Positions 16,224 to 24,573 are shown, numbered from the stretch's first letter. The stretch: 64,000 bases of DNA from Actinoplanes utahensis (GCF_016862455.1 NZ_BOMZ01000036.1:62001-126000); one strand, 5' to 3'. Notes: generated by a model not told the origin, from the letters alone. A program made the numbers and translations.

Positions 16224-17779
16224 GCGCACCGACCCTCGATCGGGTGGAGCAGCAGCGCCCGATGACCCACCGCGAGATCATGGAGGCGCTCTCCGGCCTC
16301 CTGCTCGTGCTCTTCGTCGCGATGGCCAGCTCCACCATCGTCTCCACCGCCCTGCCGAACATCATCGGCGATCTCAACGGCAGTCAGACGCAGTACACCT
16401 GGGTGGTCACCGCGACCCTGCTGACCGCGACCGCGTCCACCCCGATCTGGGGCAAGCTGTCCGACCTCTACAGCAAGAAGCTGCTGGTCCAGATCTCGAT
16501 CGTGGTCTTCATCCTGGGCTCGCTGATCGCCGGCTTCACCCAGAACACCGAGCAGCTCATCGCCGCGCGGGCCTTCCAGGGCCTCGGCATGGGTGGCGTG
16601 CAGGCGCTGGTGCAGGTCGCCATCGCCGCGATGATCCCGCCCCGGGAGCGCGGCCGCTACAACGGCTACCTGGGCGGCGTCATGGCCCTGGCCACCGTCG
16701 CCGGCCCGCTGCTCGGCGGCCTGATCGTGGACACCGAGGCGCTCGGCTGGCGCTGGTGCTTCTTCATCGGCGCGCCGGTCGCCGTGATCGCCCTGATCGT
16801 CCTGCAGAAGACCCTGCACCTGCCGGTCCTGCGCCGCGACGACGTGAAGGTCGACTACCTGGGCGCCTCCCTGATCGCCGCGGGCGTCAGCATCATCCTG
16901 ATCTGGGTGTCGTTCGTGGACGACGCGTTCGCCTGGCTGTCCTGGCAGACCGGCGCCATGGTCGGCGGCGGCGTCCTGCTGCTCGCCCTGGCCGTGCTCG
17001 TCGAGTCGCGGGTCGCCGAGCCGGTCGTGCCGCTGCCCATCGTGCGGCAGCGCACCACCGCCCTGGCGATCATCGGCAGCCTGTCGGTCGGCATGGCGAT
17101 GTTCGGCGGCTCGGTCTTCCTCGGGCAGTACTTCCAGATCGGCCGGGGTTACAGCCCGACCGAGGCCGGCCTGCTGATGATCCCGATGATGCTGGGCATC
17201 ATGATCTCGTCGACCATCGCGGGCAAGGCGATCACCAAGAGCGGCCGGATCAAGCCGTACGTGGTGGCCGGCACGATCCTCCTGGTCATCGGGTTCGCCG
17301 GGCTCTCGGTCCTCGACCACGAGACCCCGCTCTGGTACATCGGCAGCGTCATGGCCCTGGTCGGGATCGGTGTCGGCATGTCGATGCAGAACCTGGTCCT
17401 CGCCGTGCAGAACACGGTCTCGCTCAAGGACATCGGCGCGGCCAGCTCGACGATCGCCTTCTTCCGCTCGCTCGGCGGCACGATCGGCGTCTCGGTGCTC
17501 GGCGCGGTCCTCGCCCGGCGGGTGGCCGACTCGATGGCCGAGCAGCTCACCGCGATGGGCGTGCCGGCCGGCAGCGCCTCCAGCGGGGGCAGCAGCCTCA
17601 ACCTGGGCGCCCTGCCGGAGTCGATCCAGCATGTGGTGCGGACCGCGTACGGCGACGCCACCGGTCACATCTTCCTGATCTCCGCGGGTGTCGCGGTGAT
17701 CGGTGTGATCGCCGCGATCGCGATGAAGCCGACCGAGCTGCGCTCGACTGTCGACCTGGTGAAGACCGGCGCCGAGTAG
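16220..17779 (+). CDS. DHA2-family (14-TM) MFS drug exporter
   Basis: 519 residues and about 14 hydrophobic segments. Motif A-like GKLSDLYSKKLL follows TM2, motif C region GPLLGGLIVDT lies in TM5, and the N-terminal TALPNIIGDLNGS is typical of EmrB/QacA members. Proton-driven export of hydrophobic drugs across the cytoplasmic membrane is the family role. Translationally coupled to the MarR gene. Substrate unknown. Confidence 0.94.
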   Translation: MSAPTLDRVEQQRPMTHREIMEALSGLLLVLFVAMASSTIVSTALPNIIGDLNGSQTQYTWVVTATLLTATASTPIWGKLSDLYSKKLLVQISIVVFILGSLIAGFTQNTEQLIAARAFQGLGMGGVQALVQVAIAAMIPPRERGRYNGYLGGVMALATVAGPLLGGLIVDTEALGWRWCFFIGAPVAVIALIVLQKTLHLPVLRRDDVKVDYLGASLIAAGVSIILIWVSFVDDAFAWLSWQTGAMVGGGVLLLALAVLVESRVAEPVVPLPIVRQRTTALAIIGSLSVGMAMFGGSVFLGQYFQIGRGYSPTEAGLLMIPMMLGIMISSTIAGKAITKSGRIKPYVVAGTILLVIGFAGLSVLDHETPLWYIGSVMALVGIGVGMSMQNLVLAVQNTVSLKDIGAASSTIAFFRSLGGTIGVSVLGAVLARRVADSMAEQLTAMGVPAGSASSGGSSLNLGALPESIQHVVRTAYGDATGHIFLISAGVAVIGVIAAIAMKPTELRSTVDLVKTGAE

Positions 17780-17918
17780 GGCCAACATCACGTCGCACTC
17801 CCTGGGGTCAGCTGCTTACGCAGAGCTAACCTCGGGGAGCGCGGCGTTTTCCGCTCAGTACCGGTCACCGGCCGCCGATGGCCCATGCGGGGACGCTGCG
17901 GCGGCGAGGAGGCGGTTG

Positions 17919-19484
17919 ATGCGGGCTGTGGAAGCTGAGCTCTCGGCGGCGCTCCTCACCATCGAGGACGAGCGCTCCTGGGATGCGCCGGCCGAGCTCG
18001 ACCGGTCCCTGCACCTCGAGGAGGCCGCCCGCTCCGTCGGTGATCCGCTGCTGGTCCACCGGGCCCGGCTGTGCCAGGCCAACATGCGGTTGCGGTCCGG
18101 CGACATCGCCGGCGCGTCGGACCAGATCTGGCAGGTCCACGAGTGGGCGGTCGCCAACGACGCCCGGGTCCTGATGGCCCGCACCCACCTGATCTGGGCC
18201 GCCATCCACCAGCATCTCGGCGACGCCGAGCAGGCCCTGGAGCACGCGCTGCTCTCGGTCGAGCTGCTCGACGACGACTCCACCACGCACATGCACATCT
18301 GGCACCGCACCAAGCTGGCCGACGCCCTGTGGGCCGCGGACTCGATGGACGCGGCCCGGGTCCGTTACGCCCAGGCCGAGGAGCTCGCGGTCCTCACCGG
18401 CTCACCGGCCCTGCTGTGTCTGCTCAACAATCGCGCCTACGCGGAGTTCGACGCCGGCGACCACCGCCGCGCCGAGGAGGTGGCCGGCCGCTTGCAGCGG
18501 CTCGCCGCCGAGCGGGACATCCGGCTCGAGCCGGCCTTCCTCGACACGATCGGGACGATCCAGATCGGCAACGGGCGCCATGCCGAGGCCGAGGCGACGA
18601 TGCGGCTCTGCATCGAGCGTCACGGCGAGGGCCGGCACGACGACGCCGACGCCCTCCCGGAGTACCTGCTGACCCTCGCCCAGGCACAGCGCGGGCTCGC
18701 GGCGTACGCACGGGCTCAAGCGAGCCTCGACGAGTCCCGGGCGCTCTGCCGGGACCGCGATCTGGTCGACGTGTTGGTCCGCGTGCACCAGGAGCAGGCG
18801 GAGCTGCATGCCGCCCGGGGTGAGTTCGCCGAGGCGTTCGCCCTGCACAAGACCTTCTTCACGGCGTACCAGAACCTGCACTCCCTGCAACGGGAGGCGC
18901 GGACCCGGACCAGGCAGGCGATGTTCGAGACGGCCGAGGCCCGGCAGGAGGCGGAGCGGTTCCGTGAGCAGGCCCGCCGCGACCCGCTGACCGGCCTGCA
19001 CAACCGCCGGCACGTGGACGAGACGCTGCCCGCCCTGATCGAGTCCGACCCGTTCCTCACCGTCGCGCTCGTCGACCTCGACCACTTCAAGCAGATCAAC
19101 GACCGGCTGTCACACAGCGCCGGCGACGCGGTCCTGATCGAGGTGGCGGGCATCCTGGCCGACGGGGCCGCCGCGTCCTGCCCGGCGGGGTTCACCGCCC
19201 GGATGGGTGGTGAGGAGTTCCTGATCGTGCTCCCCGGCACCCCGTCCGGCCGGGCCGTCGTCCTGCTCGACCAGATCCGCCGGAACGTGCGGGACCACGG
19301 CTGGCGGGAGCTCACCCACGGCCTGCCGGTCACGGTCAGCATCGGAGTCGCCGCCAGCGCCGACGTCACGGCGCCGACCCAGCCCACCCTGCTGTCCACA
19401 GCGGACGGTCAGCTGTACGCTGCCAAGCACGCCGGACGCGATCGGGTCTCCGCGATCCCGCGGGGTTACGCCTCGGCCGCTTGA
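17919..19484 (+). CDS. TPR-containing GGDEF diguanylate cyclase
   Basis: 521 residues. The first 320 or so are helical hairpins of TPR type (for example AWDAP...LHLEEAARSVGDPLL and ARTHLIWAAIHQHLGDAEQALEHAL). A coiled-coil linker (ARQEAERFREQARRDPLTGL) leads to a GGDEF domain with DLDHFKQINDRLSH and active-site GGEEF, the catalytically competent variant. It should make c-di-GMP from GTP in the cytoplasm; no EAL domain and no I-site RxxD was obvious. ATG 17919 has GAGGAGG 6 bases upstream. TPR input suggests activation by a protein partner. Confidence 0.93.
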   Translation: MRAVEAELSAALLTIEDERSWDAPAELDRSLHLEEAARSVGDPLLVHRARLCQANMRLRSGDIAGASDQIWQVHEWAVANDARVLMARTHLIWAAIHQHLGDAEQALEHALLSVELLDDDSTTHMHIWHRTKLADALWAADSMDAARVRYAQAEELAVLTGSPALLCLLNNRAYAEFDAGDHRRAEEVAGRLQRLAAERDIRLEPAFLDTIGTIQIGNGRHAEAEATMRLCIERHGEGRHDDADALPEYLLTLAQAQRGLAAYARAQASLDESRALCRDRDLVDVLVRVHQEQAELHAARGEFAEAFALHKTFFTAYQNLHSLQREARTRTRQAMFETAEARQEAERFREQARRDPLTGLHNRRHVDETLPALIESDPFLTVALVDLDHFKQINDRLSHSAGDAVLIEVAGILADGAAASCPAGFTARMGGEEFLIVLPGTPSGRAVVLLDQIRRNVRDHGWRELTHGLPVTVSIGVAASADVTAPTQPTLLSTADGQLYAAKHAGRDRVSAIPRGYASAA

Positions 19485-19569
19485 AACCGCCGTTTCCGGG
19501 GTTAAAGCGATCGATCGTTGCGGCTAGGCTGGGCTGGGTCGTAGTGATGTGTGTCGCAAGGAGGCGGTC

Positions 19570-20391
19570 GTGGCAGAGGGCAGTCCCGCACCTACCGAGG
19601 TTGCTCCGCCCGGGGTCAACATCAACGTGCCGCACTCCGCCCGCATCTACGACTACTGGCTCGGCGGCAAGGACAACTTCGCCGTCGACCGGGCCGTCGG
19701 GGAGGCGATGATCCAGGCCATCCCCGGCATGCGTTACATGGCCGGCGAGAATCGCAAGTTCGTTCACCGGGTGGCCCGCGACCTGGTCACCGAAGAGGGC
19801 ATCAGCCAGTTCCTGGACATCGGCACCGGCATCCCGACCCGGCCCAACCTGCACGAGATCGCCCAGCAGCACGACCCCACCGCCCGGGTGGTCTATGTGG
19901 ACAACGACCCGATCGTGCTCGTCCACGCCCGCGCGTTGATGATCAGCCACCCCTCAGGCCGCAGTGAGTACATCGCGGCCGACATCCGCCACCCGGCGTC
20001 GATCCTCAAGGATCCGGCGCTACGCGACACCCTCGATCTGACCAAGCCGGTCGGGCTCACCCTGATCGCGATCCTGATGCTGCTCGCCGACGCCGACGAC
20101 CCATGGGGCACGGTCGAGGAGCTGCGGGACGCGCTGCCGTCCGGCAGCTGCCTGGCGATCACCCACCCGACTGCCGACTTCAACCCGGATGCGGTGTCCG
20201 CGGCGGTCGCGGCCGCCACCGGGGCCGGCATGACACTGGTGGCGCGGACGAAAGAGGCGGTCCAGCGGTTCTTCGGCGACTGGGAGATGCTCGAGCCGGG
20301 CCTGTCCCCGGTGTCGGCGTGGCGGCCGGACGCTCCGGTCGACGATCCGGAGGCGGCCTACTACTGGGCGGGAGTCGCGCGTAAGCCCTGA
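19570..20391 (+). CDS. SAM-dependent methyltransferase (DUF574/PF04672 type)
   Basis: 273 residues. NVPHSARIYDYWLGGKDNF is the hallmark opening of this actinobacterial methyltransferase group, followed by FLDIGTGIPT (SAM motif I), VVYVDNDPIVLVHA and PVGLTLIAILM. The GTG start is fixed by AAGGAGG ending 5 bases upstream; an upstream in-frame ATG has no such site. These enzymes are widespread orphan methyltransferases with unknown substrates. The gene ends in a strong terminator. Confidence 0.93.
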   Translation: MAEGSPAPTEVAPPGVNINVPHSARIYDYWLGGKDNFAVDRAVGEAMIQAIPGMRYMAGENRKFVHRVARDLVTEEGISQFLDIGTGIPTRPNLHEIAQQHDPTARVVYVDNDPIVLVHARALMISHPSGRSEYIAADIRHPASILKDPALRDTLDLTKPVGLTLIAILMLLADADDPWGTVEELRDALPSGSCLAITHPTADFNPDAVSAAVAAATGAGMTLVARTKEAVQRFFGDWEMLEPGLSPVSAWRPDAPVDDPEAAYYWAGVARKP

Positions 20392-20439
20392 CGAGCGGGA
20401 TGCTCCGGGCGTACCCCGAGCGGGGTTGGGAAACGACGG

Positions 20440-20467
20440 ACGGCCCGGCGGATGACCGCCGGGCCGT
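20440..20467 (+). terminator. Intrinsic terminator of the methyltransferase gene
   Basis: ACGGCCCGGCGG and CCGCCGGGCCGT form a 12-bp perfect stem with an ATGA loop, followed by TTTC. Confidence 0.85.
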
Positions 20468-20498
20468 TTCCATCGCCTCTGCTCTCGGCAGTGGTAAG

Positions 20499-20541
20499 CC
20501 GGGTGGGCGGCCCAGCACGGGGAACCGCGCCGCCCACCCGG
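20499..20541 (-). terminator. Probable terminator of the 128-residue gene on the minus strand
   Basis: CCGGGTGGGCGGC and GCCGCCCACCCGG form a 13-bp stem around a 17-base loop. It begins 3 bases after the stop of the minus-strand gene, which also supports that gene being real. Confidence 0.6.
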
Positions 20542-20543
20542 TG

Positions 20544-20930
20544 TCACACGGGCGTGCTGCGCAACGCCCGAAATCGTGGCCGCTTCGCGGCGGCCGGCAC
20601 CGGGACGCGGCTTGCTCGGACCAGCATCTCCCGAACCGCACCCTCGCGGCCGAGACGATCGATCACGATGCCGCGCACGCCGAACCACATGTCGCCCTCG
20701 TGCGGGATGGGCTGCGCCCAGTTGACCCGCTGCAGGCGCAGCCGGATCGGGCCGAGGCCGTAGCAATAGTCCGACTCGGCGAACTCGAGCACCGGCCAGG
20801 ACGGACCGGTCTGCCGCAGCCGGTTGCCCCGGACGTGCGGCGCTCGCGCCTGCGGGAGCCGGGCAGCCCGCTGCCGGCGGTGGCAACGAACGAGCTCAGT
20901 CACGCGCGTCGGACTCATCCTCCTCGGCAT
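20544..20930 (-). CDS. Small conserved-looking protein of unknown function
   Basis: Up to 128 residues. The middle is strand-rich and ordered (VLEFAESDYCYGLGPIRLRL, then MWFGVRGIVIDRLGREG), with basic ends. The start is uncertain: ATG 20930, ATG 20918 or GTG 20903; AGGAGG lies at 20919-20924, well placed for none of them. The upstream gene on the same strand overlaps it, so the pair is probably one operon. A terminator follows directly. I recognise no characterised family. Confidence 0.6.
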   Translation of the reverse strand: MPRRMSPTRVTELVRCHRRQRAARLPQARAPHVRGNRLRQTGPSWPVLEFAESDYCYGLGPIRLRLQRVNWAQPIPHEGDMWFGVRGIVIDRLGREGAVREMLVRASRVPVPAAAKRPRFRALRSTPV

Positions 20931-21144
20931 GCGGCCCCCGGAACGTCGTCCCGGCGGGCCGGCTCAATGCAGACCTGACCCCGCCGAACCGGTGGGTCAC
21001 CGTCGTCGCCCGGGTGGAGGCCGCGAACACTTCATCCGCGAACGGCTCGTCCCGGTAGAGCAACGGGTTTCCCCGGCGCGGGCTGTCGACCGCGCCGGGG
21101 CCACTCGATTCGGGGTGTTCCGGGCCGATGTTGGGTATCGACAT
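20896..21144 (-). CDS. Small protein of unknown function
   Basis: 82 residues, hydrophilic, no membrane segment: MSIPNIGPEHPES, NPLLYRDEPFADEVFAAST, and an acidic end (HAEEDESDARD). GAGAGG lies 9 bases before the ATG. It opens the two-gene minus-strand unit and lies divergent from the DUF397 gene, sharing a 264-base promoter region. The compositional pattern supports coding, but there is no family assignment. Confidence 0.5.
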   Translation of the reverse strand: MSIPNIGPEHPESSGPGAVDSPRRGNPLLYRDEPFADEVFAASTRATTVTHRFGGVRSALSRPAGTTFRGPHAEEDESDARD

Positions 21145-21277
21145 ACTCGTCGTCCTCTCGCTAAGGACGCCCCCGCCAGGGAGCCTCGCGCTGAGGCCGC
21201 AGACTGCCGCTCCGCGACCGACCCATCACCCTGCGATGTCACCCTGAGTAACACCCCATGGAGAGTTGTACGTGCGT

Positions 21278-21325
21278 TATCATGCTCAGAATCCCGTGAC
21301 TACGCAAGGCCAGATGCACGTGCAT
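21278..21325 (+). promoter_or_regulatory. Promoter/operator module of the DUF397 gene
   Basis: TATCATGCTC at 21278-21287 (TATCAT could serve as a -10 box), then 25 bases, then the 12-bp palindrome ATGCACGTGCAT at 21314-21325. Same order and exact spacing as in front of the XRE gene (22692-22741). Probably an autoregulatory operator shared by the pair. Confidence 0.7.
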
Positions 21326-21408
21326 TTGCATCGCCGCCGGATTTAGGCACGTGGAACCCACCGGACCCGGATCGATGGGCGATCCGGGGCAGACCTAGGG
21401 AGCTTGGA

Positions 21409-21645
21409 ATGACCTACGTGGTCAACGGCATGCCTGCCGGCGAACTGCAGGGAGTCACCTGGCAGAAGAGCCGTCGCAGCAACCCGAGCGGCAACTGCGT
21501 CGAGTGCGCCGTCCTGCCCGGCGGCGACGTCGCCGTCCGCAACTCCCGGGACCCCGAGGGTGCGGCGCTGATCTACACCCGGGCGGAGATCGAGGCGTTC
21601 CTCGGTGGCGTCCGCGACGGGGACTTCGACAACCTCATCGCCTGA
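21409..21645 (+). CDS. DUF397 domain protein
   Basis: 78 residues with the DUF397 signature: WQKSRRSNPSGNCVECAVL, VAVRNSRDPEGAAL and the closing EIEAFLGGVRDGDFD. DUF397 proteins accompany XRE/DUF5753 regulators throughout actinobacteria; in Streptomyces such pairs (for example around whiJ) affect development, with the small protein thought to modulate the DNA-binding partner. Here the partner is the convergent gene at 21689-22579, which has the same operator. Confidence 0.93.
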   Translation: MTYVVNGMPAGELQGVTWQKSRRSNPSGNCVECAVLPGGDVAVRNSRDPEGAALIYTRAEIEAFLGGVRDGDFDNLIA

Positions 21646-21651
21646 TCGTCA

Positions 21652-21681
21652 GGCCCGTCCGGCCCCCTGCCTGGACGGGCC
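21652..21681 (+). terminator. Terminator between the DUF397 and XRE genes
   Basis: GGCCCGTCC and GGACGGGCC pair around a 12-base loop, followed by TTCTCTCTC. It lies between convergent genes and can serve both. Confidence 0.8.
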
Positions 21682-21688
21682 TTCTCTC

Positions 21689-22579
21689 TCAAGCGGGACG
21701 GCCGACCTCGTTCAGCAGCTTGCCGAGGATCTCCGGCGTGTGGTTCGGCGGCTCCGCATCGATGCAGACCCGCTCCATCGCCATCGCGTAATGGTCGACG
21801 TCCTCACGCTTGTCCAGATAGATCGCACTGGTCAGCTGTTCCACGTAGACCACGTCGGGCAGCTCCGGCTCGGGGAAGCGCAGGATCGCGAACGGCCCGC
21901 CGGCGGCCGCGTGCCCACCCGCCTGGAACGGGATGATCTGCAGACGGATGCTCGGCATCTTCGACGCCTCGATCAAAGACTCGATCTGCGCGCGCATCAC
22001 GGCGACCCCGCCGATCGGGCGTCGCAGCACCGCCTCGTCGATGACCGCCCACAACTGGGGGCCACCCGAACGGGTGAGGATCTGCTGCCGCTGCAGGCGC
22101 AGGTCGACCCGGCGGTTGATCTCCTCGGCGCCGGCGCCGGCGTGGCCCAGCATGATGACGGCCCGGGCGTACTCCGGGGTCTGCAGCAGACCGGGAACGA
22201 ACTGGATCTCATAGGTACGGATCAGCGAGGCGGCCGCCTCGAGACCCAGATAGGCCTGGAACCAGTTCGGCAGGACGTCACCGAAGTGCTGCCACCAGCC
22301 CGGATTGTTGGCCTGCCGGGCGAGGCCGATGAGAGCGTCACGCTCGGCGGAGTCGGCCACGCCGTACATGGTCAGGAGGTCGGCGACGTCGCGCTCCTTG
22401 AAACTGACGCGGCCCAGCTCCATGCGACTGATCTTGGAACCGGAGGCCCGGATCTCATAACCCGCGGCCTCCCGGGTGATCCCTCTCGACTCCCGCAGCT
22501 TGCGAAGCTGGGAGCCGAGCAGGATGCGCAGCACGGTCGGGCCGCCGCCCGGCGCCTCCTCCTGCGAACCCGCGCTCAC
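21689..22579 (-). CDS. XRE-family regulator with DUF5753 domain
   Basis: 296 residues from GTG 22579, chosen because AAGGAG lies 4 bases upstream; an in-frame ATG at 22627 has AGG touching it and no spacing. The N-terminal HTH (SQLRKLRESRGITREAAG, then SGSKISRMELGR) is followed by DUF5753 (YEIQFVPGLLQTPEYARAV and the RQQILTR region). This family forms the DNA-binding half of the DUF397 pairs. The leader of about 115 bases contains the palindromic operator, pointing to autoregulation. Confidence 0.93.
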   Translation of the reverse strand: MSAGSQEEAPGGGPTVLRILLGSQLRKLRESRGITREAAGYEIRASGSKISRMELGRVSFKERDVADLLTMYGVADSAERDALIGLARQANNPGWWQHFGDVLPNWFQAYLGLEAAASLIRTYEIQFVPGLLQTPEYARAVIMLGHAGAGAEEINRRVDLRLQRQQILTRSGGPQLWAVIDEAVLRRPIGGVAVMRAQIESLIEASKMPSIRLQIIPFQAGGHAAAGGPFAILRFPEPELPDVVYVEQLTSAIYLDKREDVDHYAMAMERVCIDAEPPNHTPEILGKLLNEVGRPA

Positions 22580-22691
22580 CTGACTCCTTGTCGCTGCTCT
22601 GTGACTGCCCGCCGCAGCCTTACGCATCCTAGAGCGGAGATCGTCTACGGCAAAAGCTGTCGCGGCACGCCGCCGTATCGTCGCGCCTTGC

Positions 22692-22741
22692 GGATGCACG
22701 TGCATCCACCCTTGCTAACGCACTTGATGACGAGCATGATA
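22692..22741 (-). promoter_or_regulatory. Promoter/operator module of the XRE gene
   Basis: On the minus strand TATCATGCTC (22741-22732), 25 bases, then the 16-bp perfect palindrome GGATGCACGTGCATCC (22707-22692). Order and spacing equal those of the DUF397 promoter; GCAAGG before the palindrome is also shared. Confidence 0.72.
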
Positions 22742-22832
22742 GCTGACAGACGCGTACTGACCGTTGACACTGCGCTGTCTTTTCCGCCGCTCGCAAATCC
22801 GCCAAAGTCCTCAAGACTCTGGAGGCATTCCC

Positions 22833-23114
22833 ATGCCGAACCTGATGGCGTCCACGCCGACCGTGACTCCGCAGCACCGTGACCCGGCGGATGTCGCACC
22901 AGCGGAGAGCTACCGGCCATCGGATCCGGTGTGGGTCTATCGGGACGGATGGCGGGCCGGCATCATCGAGGCGGCTTCACCGCGAGCGGTCACCGTCACC
23001 TACCGGACAGGCATCGACACCTTCACCGCGCCGTACGTGACGTGGCGTGCCGACCGCGACCCGGCCCTCGACCAGCGGACCCTCCGGGTGATGCGCCGGG
23101 GATCGCTGGCATGA
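22833..23114 (+). CDS. Small protein of unknown function beside the XRE regulator
   Basis: 93 residues. After a Pro/Thr-rich start comes an SH3-like stretch, YRPSDPVWVYRDGWRAGIIE and VTVTYRTGIDTFTAPYV, then a basic end. GGAGG lies 7 bases before the ATG. It is divergent from the XRE gene and overlaps the next gene by ATGA. Genes of this kind often sit beside XRE/DUF5753 regulators in Micromonosporaceae; function unknown. Confidence 0.75.
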   Translation: MPNLMASTPTVTPQHRDPADVAPAESYRPSDPVWVYRDGWRAGIIEAASPRAVTVTYRTGIDTFTAPYVTWRADRDPALDQRTLRVMRRGSLA

Positions 23115-23260
23115 CCGGCGCCGTCACCGTCTCCGCCCTCCTGGGCATGCTCAGCCTCGTCGCCGGCGTGGCCATCGGGTGGCACCTGCGACGTTCCGGC
23201 GACCAGTGCCCCACCTGCGACGAGCAGCAGATCGGCGTCACCTCTCGCCAGCCCGTGTAG
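23111..23260 (+). CDS. 49-residue single-TM protein
   Basis: MTGAVTVSALLGMLSLVAGV begins with one membrane segment (about 4-24), followed by a short cytoplasmic tail with a CPTC motif (two cysteines, possible metal or redox site). The start overlaps the previous stop (ATGA), so translation is coupled. The 3' end contains the -10 box of the HxlR gene. No family recognised. Confidence 0.65.
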   Translation: MTGAVTVSALLGMLSLVAGVAIGWHLRRSGDQCPTCDEQQIGVTSRQPV

Positions 23261-23263
23261 CTT
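23258..23263 (+). promoter_or_regulatory. -10 box TAGCTT of a leaderless promoter (HxlR gene)
   Basis: TAGCTT, 7 bases, ATG 23271. The TAG is also the stop codon of the upstream 49-residue gene. Confidence 0.65.
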
Positions 23264-23270
23264 TACGGGC

Positions 23271-23606
23271 ATGACAGCGGTCGAAGAGCACCACGGGACC
23301 TGCGCCCGTCGCGATGCCGCGCTGTCCCGCGCCTTCGAGTTCCTCGGCCGCCGGTGGAACGCCGCGGTCCTCGGCAAGCTGCAGAACGGGCCGATCGGGT
23401 TCCGCGATCTGTCCCGCAGCATCGACGGGATCAGCGACTCGGTTCTGTCGAACCGGCTGTCCTCACTGGTCACGGCCGGTCTCATCGTGCGCACGGTGGA
23501 GGAGGGGCCGCCGGTGTCGGTGTCGTACGACCTCACGCCGGCGGGGCGGGCGTTGATGCCCGCGCTCGACGAGATCGCCGTCTGGGCTCAAGAACACCTC
23601 TCCTGA
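23271..23606 (+). CDS. HxlR family winged-helix regulator
   Basis: 111 residues, the usual length. FEFLGRRWNAAVLGKLQNGPIGFRDL is split here as the HxlR entry helix and strand; SIDGISDSVLSNRLSSLV is the recognition helix and the wing follows (SVSYDLTPAGRAL). One cysteine near the N-terminus (residue 11) could be a redox or electrophile sensor, as in YodB/QorR relatives. A nitroreductase lies 190 bases downstream, a common target of this family. Confidence 0.93.
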   Translation: MTAVEEHHGTCARRDAALSRAFEFLGRRWNAAVLGKLQNGPIGFRDLSRSIDGISDSVLSNRLSSLVTAGLIVRTVEEGPPVSVSYDLTPAGRALMPALDEIAVWAQEHLS

Positions 23607-23740
23607 TCATCGCCGGTTCCTCCTGATCATCGCCCGGTTCTTCTTAACGGGGGCCGGCTCTTCTTGACGTGGGCCGGCTCTTCTTGACGTGGGCCGGCTC
23701 CTCTTGGCCGGGGCCGGCTCCTCTTGGCCGGGGCCGGGTG
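23601..23740 (+). repeat. Seven tandem 20-bp repeats between HxlR and nitroreductase genes
   Basis: Seven units in exact 20-base register. The first overlaps the stop codon of the HxlR gene. Consecutive units form near-identical pairs: two start TCCTGATCAT, one TTCTTAACGG, two are identical (TTCTTGACGTGGGCCGGCTC) and two start CTCTTGGCCG. All share a GGGCCGG-like second half. The period is close to two helical turns. Confidence 0.9.
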
Positions 23741-23784
23741 ACTCACTTCACCGATCTTGGAGTGGCTTTCTGATCGGGAGTCGC

Positions 23785-23790
23785 TAGCTT
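23785..23790 (+). promoter_or_regulatory. -10 box TAGCTT of a leaderless promoter (nitroreductase gene)
   Basis: TAGCTT, TTTAGAA (7 bases), GTG 23798. Same -10 hexamer and spacing as the HxlR gene. Confidence 0.6.
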
Positions 23791-23797
23791 TTTAGAA

Positions 23798-24424
23798 GTG
23801 GATACTCTTTCTGAAGCCGGCCTGACCCCGACCCGCGCCCAACTGGACAAGGCCGGCCGCGAGCTGCTGTTCACCGAAGCCCGCACGGTCTCCTCGTTCG
23901 CGGCGACCCCGGTCACCGACGAAGAGCTCGCCGAGATCTGGGAACTCGCCAAGTGGCCGCCGACCGCGGCGAACACCCAGCCGCTGCGAGTGCTCTACGT
24001 CCGTACCGCCGAAGGCAAGAAGCGCCTCATCCCGCACCTGGCCGAAGGCAACCGGGCCAAATCGCAGAGCGCGCCCGTCGTCGCGGTCCTGGCACTGGAC
24101 ACGGCATTCCACGAGTACGTTCCCGAGATCTTCCCGCACAACCCCGGGCTCAAGGACGTGTACGAGGCCAACGAGCCGCTGCGCCTCACCAACGGCACCT
24201 TCAGCGCCGCCCTCCAGGCCGGCTACTTCATCCTCGCCGCCCGCGCGACCGGCCTGTTCGCCGGCCCGATGACCGGGTTCGACAAGGACGCCGTCGACGC
24301 CGAGTTCTTCCCCGAAGGCCGGTACAAGTCGCTGGTCGTGGTCAACCTCGGACACCCCGGCGAAAACCCGTGGCGCGACCGGCTGCCCCGCCTGTCGCCG
24401 GAGACCACCGTCCAGTGGGCGTGA
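23798..24424 (+). CDS. Nitroreductase family protein (RutE/malonic semialdehyde reductase-like)
   Basis: 208 residues. FMN-site landmarks ARTVSSF (usual R-S-x-R-x-F region, changed here), WPPTAANTQPLRV and the C-terminal LVVVNLGHPGENPW fit the HadB/RutE branch, which reduces malonic semialdehyde or related aldehydes with NAD(P)H. Leaderless GTG start. The neighbouring HxlR regulator and the repeats between them suggest electrophile-responsive control. The exact substrate is open. Confidence 0.9.
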   Translation: MDTLSEAGLTPTRAQLDKAGRELLFTEARTVSSFAATPVTDEELAEIWELAKWPPTAANTQPLRVLYVRTAEGKKRLIPHLAEGNRAKSQSAPVVAVLALDTAFHEYVPEIFPHNPGLKDVYEANEPLRLTNGTFSAALQAGYFILAARATGLFAGPMTGFDKDAVDAEFFPEGRYKSLVVVNLGHPGENPWRDRLPRLSPETTVQWA

Positions 24425-24471
24425 CACTCCTCTGAGAACGGCCCGCCTCTGACAGCGGCCCGCCTCCGAGA

Positions 24472-24505
24472 ACGGCCCGGTGAGTCATCCGCCGGGCCGT
24501 TTTTC
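24472..24505 (+). terminator. Intrinsic terminator of the nitroreductase gene
   Basis: ACGGCCCGG, 11-base loop, CCGGGCCGT, then TTTTTC. Close in sequence to the terminator at 20440-20467. Confidence 0.9.
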
Positions 24506-24573
24506 GATGTTTGACAGCGACAAAGTGGGGGTACGCGGGCGGCATCCGCTGCCGCTCGATAGGAGTGACCGCT

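Noticed and set aside
20400..20978. Plus-strand frame of 192 codons opposite the small minus-strand genes
   Set aside because: It begins inside the methyltransferase terminator region, and the minus-strand genes end at a matching terminator.
23601..23740. CRISPR array
   Set aside because: Repeats are directly adjacent, 20 bp, with no unique spacers and no cas genes.
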